A stretch of DNA of 64,000 nt from NCBI GenBank assembly GCA_937928045.1, contig CALFWO010000026.1, positions 1 through 64,000 on the forward strand, given 5' to 3'. Below are positions 35,056-42,367 of this stretch, in pieces (position 1 is the first letter of the stretch; each line of letters begins with the position of its first letter). The translations under genes were made by a program, and so were the position numbers. A model generated the notes under the pieces. The model worked only from the letters and a program-made list of their open reading frames with translations. It did not search any database and was not told where the DNA came from. Origin of the DNA: an uncultured Saprospiraceae bacterium. GTDB taxonomy: Bacteria > Bacteroidota > Bacteroidia > Chitinophagales > Saprospiraceae.

Positions 35056-36551
35056 TATTCTAAACCATAAAGCTTTTTGCCAATCTCTTCATACTTGTCG
35101 CCCGCTGTCCACTTTGGTTTTACTGGAGCGTCTGCAATTATTCTTGCCGTATGAATGTAAGTTTGAACATACTTGAGCAAATAATCAAAGTCCACAGATT
35201 CAGGATTATCTGCAGCTTGATGGTAATACTTCATTAGTTCTTCTTCAAAGCCAGTGACTCCTGGTGAGAAATTAGCACAAGGAACTCCTTTCGCCGCAAA
35301 AGCTACATTATCTGATCGGTCAAATAGATTTTGGTCCGGCGCAGGGTTTTCTATTACACCCATACCGAATGCCTTAGCTCCAGCTTGAATGGCATCATCC
35401 GTGCCTGTTCTTCCATATCCAATTACAGAGATGGAAGATTTATCATTGTATCCAGCTCCGTCAGTATTAAAATTAAAAATTGTTTCAGTAAGTGGAATAA
35501 CGGGGTTACTTGCGTAGTACTGACTGCCTAACAATCCCATTTCTTCACCTGTAAATGCAATTAATAGGATTGATCGCTTAGCGGGTTTTTTGGCCAAGGC
35601 CTTCGCTGCCGAAATTAAAGCAACTGTACCCATACCATTGTCCCGGGCACCATTGAAAATGCTGTCTTCAGGAGTATAAAAGGACCCACCATTTTTTCCA
35701 GTTCCTACATGATCATAATGTGCAGTTAATGCAATAAATTCATTTTTCAAAGTTGAATCTGTACCAGGAATAATTCCAATAACGTTTTGAGATTTTACAG
35801 AAGATTCCGTAACACCGTTGTGCTTTACACTTAATTCTGTTTTCTTTTTCTTTAAAAGTAGAGTAGCTTCCGGATCTTTCTCTTTTATCCAAAGATAACT
35901 CATGGTGTTTTCTCTCGTTGACTCAGATTTTGGTGTCAAACGATCAGAAGTCATGTAGTTTTTAAAAAATCCCCAAGGGAATGGAAGACGATATATTTCT
36001 ATTAAAGCTATCGCACCTTTGCTTTGAGCCAAGTCGCGTTTTGCTTGCATCGCATTGAAAGTTTCCAAAGGATCTTGCGAATTTGGTATACCTCCCATTA
36101 CAACGACAATCTTTCCTTCTGCTTTAATTCCTTTGTAATCATCCCATCCCTTTTTTTCATTCTCCAGTCCATGTCCAGCAAAAACTGCTTTGGCTGTAGC
36201 ATCCAAAGGAATACCTCCTAAGACAATCATATCTTCCATGTGTTGGTAGGTAGATTCACCCCAGACCAGCGTGCCTTCGGCCGGCACCTGTGATTTTCCA
36301 AAATTTATTGTTTGCATGTAATCTTCCATACCTTCTGGAGCTTGAACTCCTGCTGCTCGATAGGCTTCCGCAATATATTTCGCTGCTATATTATTACCGG
36401 CTTCTCCGGTACGGCGACCTTGTAATTCATCTGAAGCAATAAAACGCAGGTCAGCTTCGACTTCAGGTACGGTCAATGAAAATTCTGGCTGTTGTTGAGC
36501 GATAAGCTGAGCACTAAACAAGATTGCAATGAAAAGCGAAATTTGTTTCAT
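35055..36551 (-). CDS. Secreted M28-family zinc aminopeptidase with PA-like domain
   Basis: A 498-residue exported metallopeptidase. The signal peptide is at 1-18 (ending LIAQ). A PA-like insert (about 110-245, including KIVVVMGGIPNS) precedes the M28 catalytic part. Zinc-site motifs are TAHYDHVG, NGARDNGMGT, FTGEEMGLLGS with the catalytic glutamate pair, FNTDGAG, and the late histidine in YYHQAADN. Likely role: periplasmic or surface digestion of peptides. It is the first gene of a two-gene unit with the degenerate nicotinamidase. Confidence 0.9.
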   Translation of the reverse strand: MKQISLFIAILFSAQLIAQQQPEFSLTVPEVEADLRFIASDELQGRRTGEAGNNIAAKYIAEAYRAAGVQAPEGMEDYMQTINFGKSQVPAEGTLVWGESTYQHMEDMIVLGGIPLDATAKAVFAGHGLENEKKGWDDYKGIKAEGKIVVVMGGIPNSQDPLETFNAMQAKRDLAQSKGAIALIEIYRLPFPWGFFKNYMTSDRLTPKSESTRENTMSYLWIKEKDPEATLLLKKKKTELSVKHNGVTESSVKSQNVIGIIPGTDSTLKNEFIALTAHYDHVGTGKNGGSFYTPEDSIFNGARDNGMGTVALISAAKALAKKPAKRSILLIAFTGEEMGLLGSQYYASNPVIPLTETIFNFNTDGAGYNDKSSISVIGYGRTGTDDAIQAGAKAFGMGVIENPAPDQNLFDRSDNVAFAAKGVPCANFSPGVTGFEEELMKYYHQAADNPESVDFDYLLKYVQTYIHTARIIADAPVKPKWTAGDKYEEIGKKLYGLE

Positions 36552-36664
36552 GTTTCTTCAATTTGATGCGAAGCTATGTAATCTTTTCCTTTTTCAAATA
36601 GAAAATCGAATTAAAGACGAATTCGTGTGATAAACTGACAAAATATTTCTTTTTTTACGAGGAA

Positions 36665-37393
36665 ATGAAAGCAAATCAGCCTTACATAAATTTAGTTTCT
36701 GGTCCTAGAAATATCAGTACAGCTTTAATGTACAGTTTTGCTCAGCGTCAAGACTTGAAGGTTGTTGATGAACCATATTACGCTTGCTATTTGTTGTCGA
36801 GTGGAAAAGAACATCCAGGACAAGCCGAAACATTGGAAAGCCAACCGCACAATCAGGAAGAAGTCGAATTACTCCTAAAAATACAAGCAGAAGAATCTGG
36901 TCTATTCATTAAAAATATGGCGCATCATATGGAATATATTGGATTGGATTACTTGTCAAAATACAAACAAGTTTTTCTGATTCGTGATCCCCAAGCCTTG
37001 ATCAGTTCGTTTTGCAAAGTTATACCGAATCCAGATATGCAGGATATCGGATTGGCAATGGAAATGGAATTGTATCAAAACCTTTTGAAGCAAACTAATG
37101 ACCATCCGATTGTTTTAGATTCTGGAGAAGTTCTGAAAAACCCTGAGGGAATATTAAAGGAATTATGTGAACGATTGGAAATTGATTGGGATAAAAATAT
37201 GTTACATTGGCCGGCTGGAGCAAGGTCAGAAGATGGAGTATGGGCTAAATATTGGTACGCTAATGTGCATTCCAGCACTGGGTTTAAGAAACAACAGCAA
37301 ATACCTAGATCAGTTCCTAACAATTGCCTTGATCTTTATTCGAAGGCGAAACCCATTTATGAATCACTATTTGAAGAAGCAATAAAAGCATAA
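36665..37393 (+). CDS. Sulfotransferase-like protein
   Basis: A 242-residue protein of the sulfotransferase/P-loop-like fold. The N-terminal PAPS-binding-type loop is SGPRNISTALMYSF at 12-25. The 3'-phosphate-type segment is KQVFLIRDPQALISSF near 99-114. Its gene is separated by a single base from the class IV aminotransferase gene. This family is known to occur beside, or fused to, branched-chain aminotransferase-like enzymes, but its substrate is not established. True sulfotransferase activity is not shown by sequence. Confidence 0.7.
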   Translation: MKANQPYINLVSGPRNISTALMYSFAQRQDLKVVDEPYYACYLLSSGKEHPGQAETLESQPHNQEEVELLLKIQAEESGLFIKNMAHHMEYIGLDYLSKYKQVFLIRDPQALISSFCKVIPNPDMQDIGLAMEMELYQNLLKQTNDHPIVLDSGEVLKNPEGILKELCERLEIDWDKNMLHWPAGARSEDGVWAKYWYANVHSSTGFKKQQQIPRSVPNNCLDLYSKAKPIYESLFEEAIKA

Positions 37394-37394
37394 G

Positions 37395-38303
37395 ATGTTA
37401 CAACAATTTGATCCAAGAAATAAAGAATTGAAACTGTATGTTAATGGAGAAATAGTCCATCGTGATCAGGCTAAAATTTCGGTATTCGATTCCGTTGTGC
37501 AGGGCGGAGATGCAGTATGGGAAGGGCTCCGATTATATCCTGAAGGAATTATTTGGTTGGATCGTCATTTGGACAGATTATTTGATTCTGCTCATGCTCT
37601 AGCATTCGAAAATGTTCCGACGAGAGAAAGTGTTCAAGATGCCTTGTGGGAGACTCTCGAAGTCAATAATATGGATAAGGATGTTCATATCAGATTGACT
37701 TTGACTAGGGGAGAAAAGATTACTTCCGGAATGGATCCTAGATTGAATCAAATGGGCTGTGGACTAATCATTGTACCAGAATGGAAACCACCAGTTTACG
37801 ATAATTCAAAGGGTATAAAAGTCATTACTTCAACCATTCGAAGAAATTCGCCTTTGTTTCTGGATAGTAAAATCCATCACAACAATTTATTGAATAACAT
37901 TCAAGCTAAAATTCAGTCGAATGTAGCAGGGGTTGATGCTGCACTTCAATTGGACAAAGACGGTTTTGCCGCCGAGTTAAACGGAACAAATATTTTTGCA
38001 GTTAAAGATGGTACCATTTATACACCATATGCGAAGGCATGTTTGCCAGGAATTACAAGAGGCTATGTTATGGAATTGGCTCGCGCTAATAATATTAGGA
38101 TGAAAGAAGACGACCTTTCGCTGACGACATTATACACCGCAGATGAGCTTTTTTGTACAGGCACGATGGGCGAGTTGACCCCAATAGTCGAGCTTGATGG
38201 TAGGAAGATAGGTAATGGGAAAAATTGGATGGTAACTCAGCTGAACGGGTACTTTGTCCAAGATCGATCAGAACATTGCGTAGACGCTAAAACTAGGGTT
38301 TAG
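37395..38303 (+). CDS. Class IV PLP aminotransferase (branched-chain/D-amino acid type)
   Basis: A 302-residue fold type IV transaminase. The PLP lysine is K159 in DSKIHHNNLL. The phosphate and cofactor residues are around E194 (ELNGTNIF), and the C-terminal loop is CTGTMGELTPI. It could act on branched-chain amino acids or, like ADCL/DAAT relatives, on other substrates; the motifs do not separate these. It starts one base after the sulfotransferase-like gene, so the two are almost certainly one operon. Its end overlaps the convergent WG-repeat gene by 11 bases. Confidence 0.85.
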   Translation: MLQQFDPRNKELKLYVNGEIVHRDQAKISVFDSVVQGGDAVWEGLRLYPEGIIWLDRHLDRLFDSAHALAFENVPTRESVQDALWETLEVNNMDKDVHIRLTLTRGEKITSGMDPRLNQMGCGLIIVPEWKPPVYDNSKGIKVITSTIRRNSPLFLDSKIHHNNLLNNIQAKIQSNVAGVDAALQLDKDGFAAELNGTNIFAVKDGTIYTPYAKACLPGITRGYVMELARANNIRMKEDDLSLTTLYTADELFCTGTMGELTPIVELDGRKIGNGKNWMVTQLNGYFVQDRSEHCVDAKTRV

Positions 38304-39465
38304 GTTGTACCCGAGCCATTCCCTCGGAATAATCTCTGATATCAATAAAAGCTGGTGGAATTGCCAAATCTCCATTTTTGTCAATCAATCCAATGCCAGA
38401 TCTGAAGAATGCTCTGGCATATCCATCTTTGAAATCCCAAACCAAGCCGAAATGGGCTGGAGTTATTTTTTCACCGTTTAAATCCATAAATCCCCAGAGC
38501 TCATTCTCTTGATATCCAGCTCGCCCCTCTGAAAAGCTATATACCAAGGAGTATTTTAAAGGAACTACGATAGTACCATCGCTGTTAACAAATCCATGTT
38601 TTCCGTCTCTAGCCACCGCCCATCGGCCTTCACCCGCATACCATATTTGATCATATTTTTCATTGCCAATAGGCTTTCCTTCCATATCAATGAGCCACAT
38701 TTCTTTATCGATTCTAACTGGAGCAATGCCTTCATTAAAATCTTTCGTTTCATCAAAAATTAAATCTATAATTGTTTGTTGTTGAGCATTTATGAAGCCA
38801 TATTTGTTGGATTGTTTCACGCGAAACAATTGTTGGGAAGGGTAGGAGATCTTTTGAAATTCAGGAGAAATAACGAAAGTACCGCTCGTATCGATCATTC
38901 CATAGCGCCCACCCATTTGCACTCTTGCTAGTCCTGATTCAAAATCCCATCCATTTTGGAATTGTGGCTTTATCAACTCTTTTCCCTGCATATCAATATA
39001 TCCAACACCTCGATTGGTCCTGATTTTGGCCATACCATCAGCAAAATCTGATGCATCATCAAAGGCAAATGGAATGATGGTCTTACCGGTGCGATCAATG
39101 AAACCCATTTTTCCCTCAAAATTCATAACTCTAGCTAGTCCTTCCGAAAAATTCCATGCTCCTTTATATTTAGGTTCGATTATTTCATTTCCCTTCAGAT
39201 CTATAAATCCCCACTTGGCCCTGCTCCGAACCACTGCCATGCCATTTTTGAAGCTTCGTGCGTCGTCATAGGCGGCAGAAATGACCAAATCACCCTGTCG
39301 GTCTACAAATCCCCATTTATGCTTGGAGTCATGGTAATCTTCTTCAATGGGAGGAATGCTTTGATTTGCGGAGGTACGGTCTATAGTATTGCCGGTATCT
39401 GGTTTGCAAGAAAAACCAAACAGAATAACCAAGGCCAAAAGCGTACTATTGATAACTATGCGCAA
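38293..39465 (-). CDS. WG-repeat lipoprotein
   Basis: A protein of about 390 residues made almost wholly of WG/beta-type repeats of about 45 residues (WGFVDRQGDLVI..., WGFIDLKGNEII..., MGFIDRTGKTII..., and so on, roughly eight). The N-terminus is a lipoprotein signal ending FGFSC. WG repeats are common in Bacteroidota envelope proteins; their ligands are generally unknown. There is no ATG in the right place. TTG at 39465 is preferred because an exact -7 box at 39481-39488 overlaps the more upstream TTG at 39483. The gene contains a parS-like sequence at 38813-38828. Confidence 0.8.
   Translation of the reverse strand: MRIVINSTLLALVILFGFSCKPDTGNTIDRTSANQSIPPIEEDYHDSKHKWGFVDRQGDLVISAAYDDARSFKNGMAVVRSRAKWGFIDLKGNEIIEPKYKGAWNFSEGLARVMNFEGKMGFIDRTGKTIIPFAFDDASDFADGMAKIRTNRGVGYIDMQGKELIKPQFQNGWDFESGLARVQMGGRYGMIDTSGTFVISPEFQKISYPSQQLFRVKQSNKYGFINAQQQTIIDLIFDETKDFNEGIAPVRIDKEMWLIDMEGKPIGNEKYDQIWYAGEGRWAVARDGKHGFVNSDGTIVVPLKYSLVYSFSEGRAGYQENELWGFMDLNGEKITPAHFGLVWDFKDGYARAFFRSGIGLIDKNGDLAIPPAFIDIRDYSEGMARVQPKP
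38813..38828. other. parS-like ParB-binding site 1 (inside the WG-repeat gene)
   Basis: TGTTTCACGCGAAACA differs from the conserved bacterial parS palindrome TGTTTCACGTGAAACA at one position. Although within coding DNA, the match is 15 of 16. A second 15-of-16 match lies 761 bases away. Confidence 0.75.
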
Positions 39466-39480
39466 CTGAATAAATTTTCT

Positions 39481-39514
39481 CAAAAGTAAAGAATCTTAAG
39501 AACTGGCTTATCAA
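39481..39514 (-). promoter_or_regulatory. Promoter of the WG-repeat gene
   Basis: On the minus strand, TTG (39512-39514) precedes TACTTTTG (39481-39488) by 23 bases. The -7 box is exact. Transcription would start near 39474, just before the TTG start at 39465. Confidence 0.5.
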
Positions 39515-39573
39515 TAGAGATATTCTTTTAAGGTAAAGGCCGAACGAATTAAAACTGCTTAGATTAAACAAAA

Positions 39574-39589
39574 TGTTTCACGTGAAACT
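39574..39589. other. parS-like ParB-binding site 2 (intergenic)
   Basis: TGTTTCACGTGAAACT matches the parS consensus TGTTTCACGTGAAACA at 15 of 16 positions, with the central TTTCACGTGAAA perfect. It lies in the divergent intergenic region between the WG-repeat gene and a small secreted protein gene. Confidence 0.85.
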
Positions 39590-39771
39590 AATTGTTTTAA
39601 AAGAGTCTGGATTTGGTAGAATTTGGCTAAGAAAGCCCGGTGAATTAAAAACATTCCGTCTTTTTAGGCTCGAAGAGCAATATAATTCCAATATGCCTTA
39701 ATTTTACTTTAAATTATCAACAAGTATAAAGTTCAAACAACCATCAGCCCCATTTTAGACACTTTTAATTA

Positions 39772-40347
39772 ATGCATAAACTACTTCTGTTTTTCTGTCT
39801 GCTTCATCCGTTCATTTCGGTGGCTCAAGATGATTGGATGACTTTTGATTCCGAAATCGGAAATTTCTCCATTTTGGTTCCAGATTCTATGACTCAAACA
39901 ACGAAGGACCTAGACTTGGCGATAGGAAAGCTTAAATATCAGATCTATCATTACCAAGGGCCAGATACTTCGGAAAATTGGTTGTATCAGGTTAGCTATG
40001 TGGATTATCCGGCAGGTACAGTACATTCGGACAGCATAGAATTTCTTGAAATGCTTTTTGATGAAAACGTAAAGTCCAGTACAAAATCTGTTTATGGCAA
40101 ATTAGCATACCAGACCGATGATAACTATCAGAATTATCCAGGGCAAATATTCAAAGTGCATTTTGCGGACAACCAAGCTGCAATCAAAACAAGATTGTAC
40201 ATGGTTGAAAACCGATTTTACACCATCTCAGTAACTGGGCCGCGAGGGTTGTCTTTGAATCCTAAAGTGGAGCAATTTTTAAATTCTTTCAATTTATTGG
40301 AGATTCCGGAAAGGGAAGGCAAAAAAAAGAAACGGAGAAAGTCCTGA
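39772..40347 (+). CDS. Small secreted protein of unknown function
   Basis: A 191-residue protein with a signal peptide at 1-18 (ending SVAQ) and a soluble domain of about 160 residues. The start of the mature protein (MTFDSEIGNFSILVPDSM) and later VENRFYTISVTGP...FLNSF resemble small PsbP/DUF1795-like folds in layout, but I cannot assign a family with certainty. The last residues are very basic (KKKKRRKS). It is followed directly by a hairpin terminator. Confidence 0.65.
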   Translation: MHKLLLFFCLLHPFISVAQDDWMTFDSEIGNFSILVPDSMTQTTKDLDLAIGKLKYQIYHYQGPDTSENWLYQVSYVDYPAGTVHSDSIEFLEMLFDENVKSSTKSVYGKLAYQTDDNYQNYPGQIFKVHFADNQAAIKTRLYMVENRFYTISVTGPRGLSLNPKVEQFLNSFNLLEIPEREGKKKKRRKS

Positions 40348-40369
40348 TTCACCTTTTCTAAAAGGTGAA
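40348..40369. terminator. Hairpin between convergent genes
   Basis: A perfect 10-bp stem, TTCACCTTTT / AAAAGGTGAA, with a 2-base loop, starting immediately after the upstream stop codon. There is no long T-run on either side, so its strength as a terminator is uncertain. Confidence 0.5.
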
Positions 40370-40388
40370 ACAAGACTTCCTGTGTTTG

Positions 40389-40580
40389 CTATTTCATAGC
40401 TTTACCTTGATGTTTTTCTTTTCCAAAAAGTAGCTGCAGGATAAATCCTCCAATTACTATTGTTAGGGCTCCCAATAATACTGTTTTGACATCCTCATGC
40501 TCAGTTCCAAATAGGAAATAAACCAATGTTCCGGCTAAGAGAATCACTAAAATGTAAACAATTCGTTTCTTGTTATTCAT
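40389..40580 (-). CDS. Small two-helix membrane protein (63 residues)
   Basis: From ATG 40580 the product is 63 residues with two hydrophobic helices (about 6-22 and 33-50), a short acidic loop (GTEHEDVK) and a basic tail (GKEKHQGKAMK). An upstream in-frame start at 40628 would add 16 polar residues that do not look like a natural N-terminus. No family recognised. Confidence 0.6.
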   Translation of the reverse strand: MNNKKRIVYILVILLAGTLVYFLFGTEHEDVKTVLLGALTIVIGGFILQLLFGKEKHQGKAMK

Positions 40581-40745
40581 GATATTCTGGATTTGATGAT
40601 TGAATATTTTATTCAATTTGAATATCATTTATCACTAAATCAATTGAATTAGAAATACTTATGGTAATTTACTGTTATTAATAATATTCTCAATAATAGA
40701 TATTATCGCTTAGTATTTGCAATATTCTGTAATATTGCTCATATT

Positions 40746-41351
40746 GTGTATGGGCCTGATTTAAAGGCTTTTACACCAAAAATGGAACGATTAATCAAAC
40801 AAAAAGTTGACTGGGAACGGTCTCGACTTAATGGCAAAAATGTTGTCATTGAAGATTCCTTTTATAAGGAATTGTGCGACCCTCGAAATAATTCAATGTC
40901 TGAATTGAATTACAACAATCTTATTCGGCTCATTGGTTATTACTCTTTTGGAAATGAAATAATTCAACTTTATAAATTAGATGAATTAAACGCCCTTCTA
41001 GAATCAATAGTTATTGATTCCAGACCAAGAATTTCGTCAAAAGAGGTGGAAATAGATTTGATGGCTACTAGCTTAAAAGATCTAAAATCAATTTTAAAGG
41101 GAGTTGAGTCGGTCTTAAATGATCCAAATCATAAGTCTATTTTACTAATTCCGCAAGATATCCTTTGTAAATACATAAAAGTCCAAGGTGTTACCGGTAT
41201 TTCTCAGCCCAAGCTAAGTAAGATGTTAACAGAAAACGCAGCATTTCATGCCAAAAACATCAAATCAAATTATTCAACATTTAAGCTTTTAACTCAACAC
41301 ATTCGGAATTTCACAAATTTGCATCCAGGTAATCACCAAGAGGACTTGTAA
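40746..41351 (+). CDS. Hypothetical protein, 201 residues
   Basis: A soluble, mostly helical protein with many K, L, I, S and N residues, no signal peptide and no membrane segment. No family recognised. A segment near 160-170 (GISQPKLSKMLTE) has the feel of a helix-turn-helix, but this is weak. The start is a GTG at 40746, with an alternative ATG at 40782 (MERLIKQK). The region just upstream (40677-40745) contains several AATATT-type repeats. It stands alone between a convergent small membrane gene and coaD. Confidence 0.5.
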   Translation: MYGPDLKAFTPKMERLIKQKVDWERSRLNGKNVVIEDSFYKELCDPRNNSMSELNYNNLIRLIGYYSFGNEIIQLYKLDELNALLESIVIDSRPRISSKEVEIDLMATSLKDLKSILKGVESVLNDPNHKSILLIPQDILCKYIKVQGVTGISQPKLSKMLTENAAFHAKNIKSNYSTFKLLTQHIRNFTNLHPGNHQEDL

Positions 41352-41472
41352 CATTATTCAGTTAGTTTTTTACACCAGCTAGGCTATCTTCTCGCCCCTT
41401 TTGATATAAAAATTTACCGGTTTAAGTTGAAGTAACTCACAAGTTCTTATTTTGCAAACGTAATTGCTTATT

Positions 41473-41931
41473 ATGAAAAGAAAGATCGTATTCCCTGGAA
41501 GTTTTGATCCTATTACCACTGGGCATGTAGACATTGTAAAGAGAGCATTGAGTTTTTTTGACGAGATCGTGTTGGCAATTGGTGTCAATAGTCAAAAAAA
41601 ATACTTGTTTGAACTTGAGACCAGAAAAGGTTGGCTTAAAGACGTCTTCGCTGATGAACCTCGAATAACTGTAGATACTTACGAAGGGTTAACAGCCCAT
41701 TATTGCAAAAAGATCGAATCACGCTTCTTGCTAAGAGGGTTAAGAAACTCCTCTGATTTTGATTACGAAAAAACAATTTCTCAACTTAATCACATTGTAG
41801 GAGAAGGCATTGAAACTGTCTTTTTGATTTCAGCACCTGAGTTTTCTCATATTTCTAGTACAATTGTTAGAGAGATTATTAAAGGGAATGGAGATGCTAG
41901 TGGATTAATACCAAAGGAGATTAAACTGTAA
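41473..41931 (+). CDS. coaD: Pantetheine-phosphate adenylyltransferase
   Basis: Transfers AMP to 4'-phosphopantetheine, the penultimate step of coenzyme A synthesis. From ATG 41473 the protein is 152 residues. The nucleotidyltransferase signature GSFDPITTGH is at 9-18, an LLRGLRNSSDFDYE segment follows in the middle, and ISSTIVRE near the C-terminus corresponds to the ISSTxVR motif. A TTG three codons upstream was rejected in favour of the ATG. Confidence 0.95.
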   Translation: MKRKIVFPGSFDPITTGHVDIVKRALSFFDEIVLAIGVNSQKKYLFELETRKGWLKDVFADEPRITVDTYEGLTAHYCKKIESRFLLRGLRNSSDFDYEKTISQLNHIVGEGIETVFLISAPEFSHISSTIVREIIKGNGDASGLIPKEIKL

Positions 41932-42329
41932 TAATTACTGTTGAACATAGACTGTTCAGCTCACTTGGACGAACCTGCGCTTGAAAAGTTGTTATCTATT
42001 TGATTAAGTTAATTTTGGGCCACGGCTCTGGGAAACCAATCACTCGTTGAATAATCCGAGCATTCTAATCTAAAATGTCTCAAGGTTGACAAGCCCCAAA
42101 CATCAATTCTACAGCAAGAAACCAATCGTTCAACCCAAAGTTCAAAGAACCAGCGCTCAACCATGGTTCAACCTGCCAATAAAATCACACGCGGACTAAT
42201 ACCCATCTTCGAGCAATGGTCAAATCTGCGCATTTTGATTGACAAACGGTTTAAGATCGCTGGTCGAAAGACCAAATTACCATCAAAATTTTTCCCTTAA
42301 AAAATAGCCTTCATTCCAATTACAAAAGG
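41932..42329. other. Unusually long intergenic region with short repeats and a tetraloop hairpin
   Basis: About 400 bases between coaD and pruA hold no credible gene. Contents: a 10-base direct repeat GAAACCAATC at 42032-42041 and 42118-42127; several TTCAAC/GTTCAAC copies near 42128-42172; and a perfect hairpin TGGTC-GAAA-GACCA at 42261-42274, whose GAAA loop is a stable GNRA tetraloop. It could be a regulatory or transcribed non-coding segment, or decayed coding DNA. Confidence 0.4.
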
Positions 42330-42337
42330 TAATTTTG
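42330..42337 (+). promoter_or_regulatory. -7 box of pruA
   Basis: TAATTTTG, an exact TAnnTTTG match, 30 bases before the pruA ATG. No good -33 element seen. Confidence 0.5.
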
Positions 42338-42367
42338 CGCATCTAAATAAATCAAATAAAATCAGTT

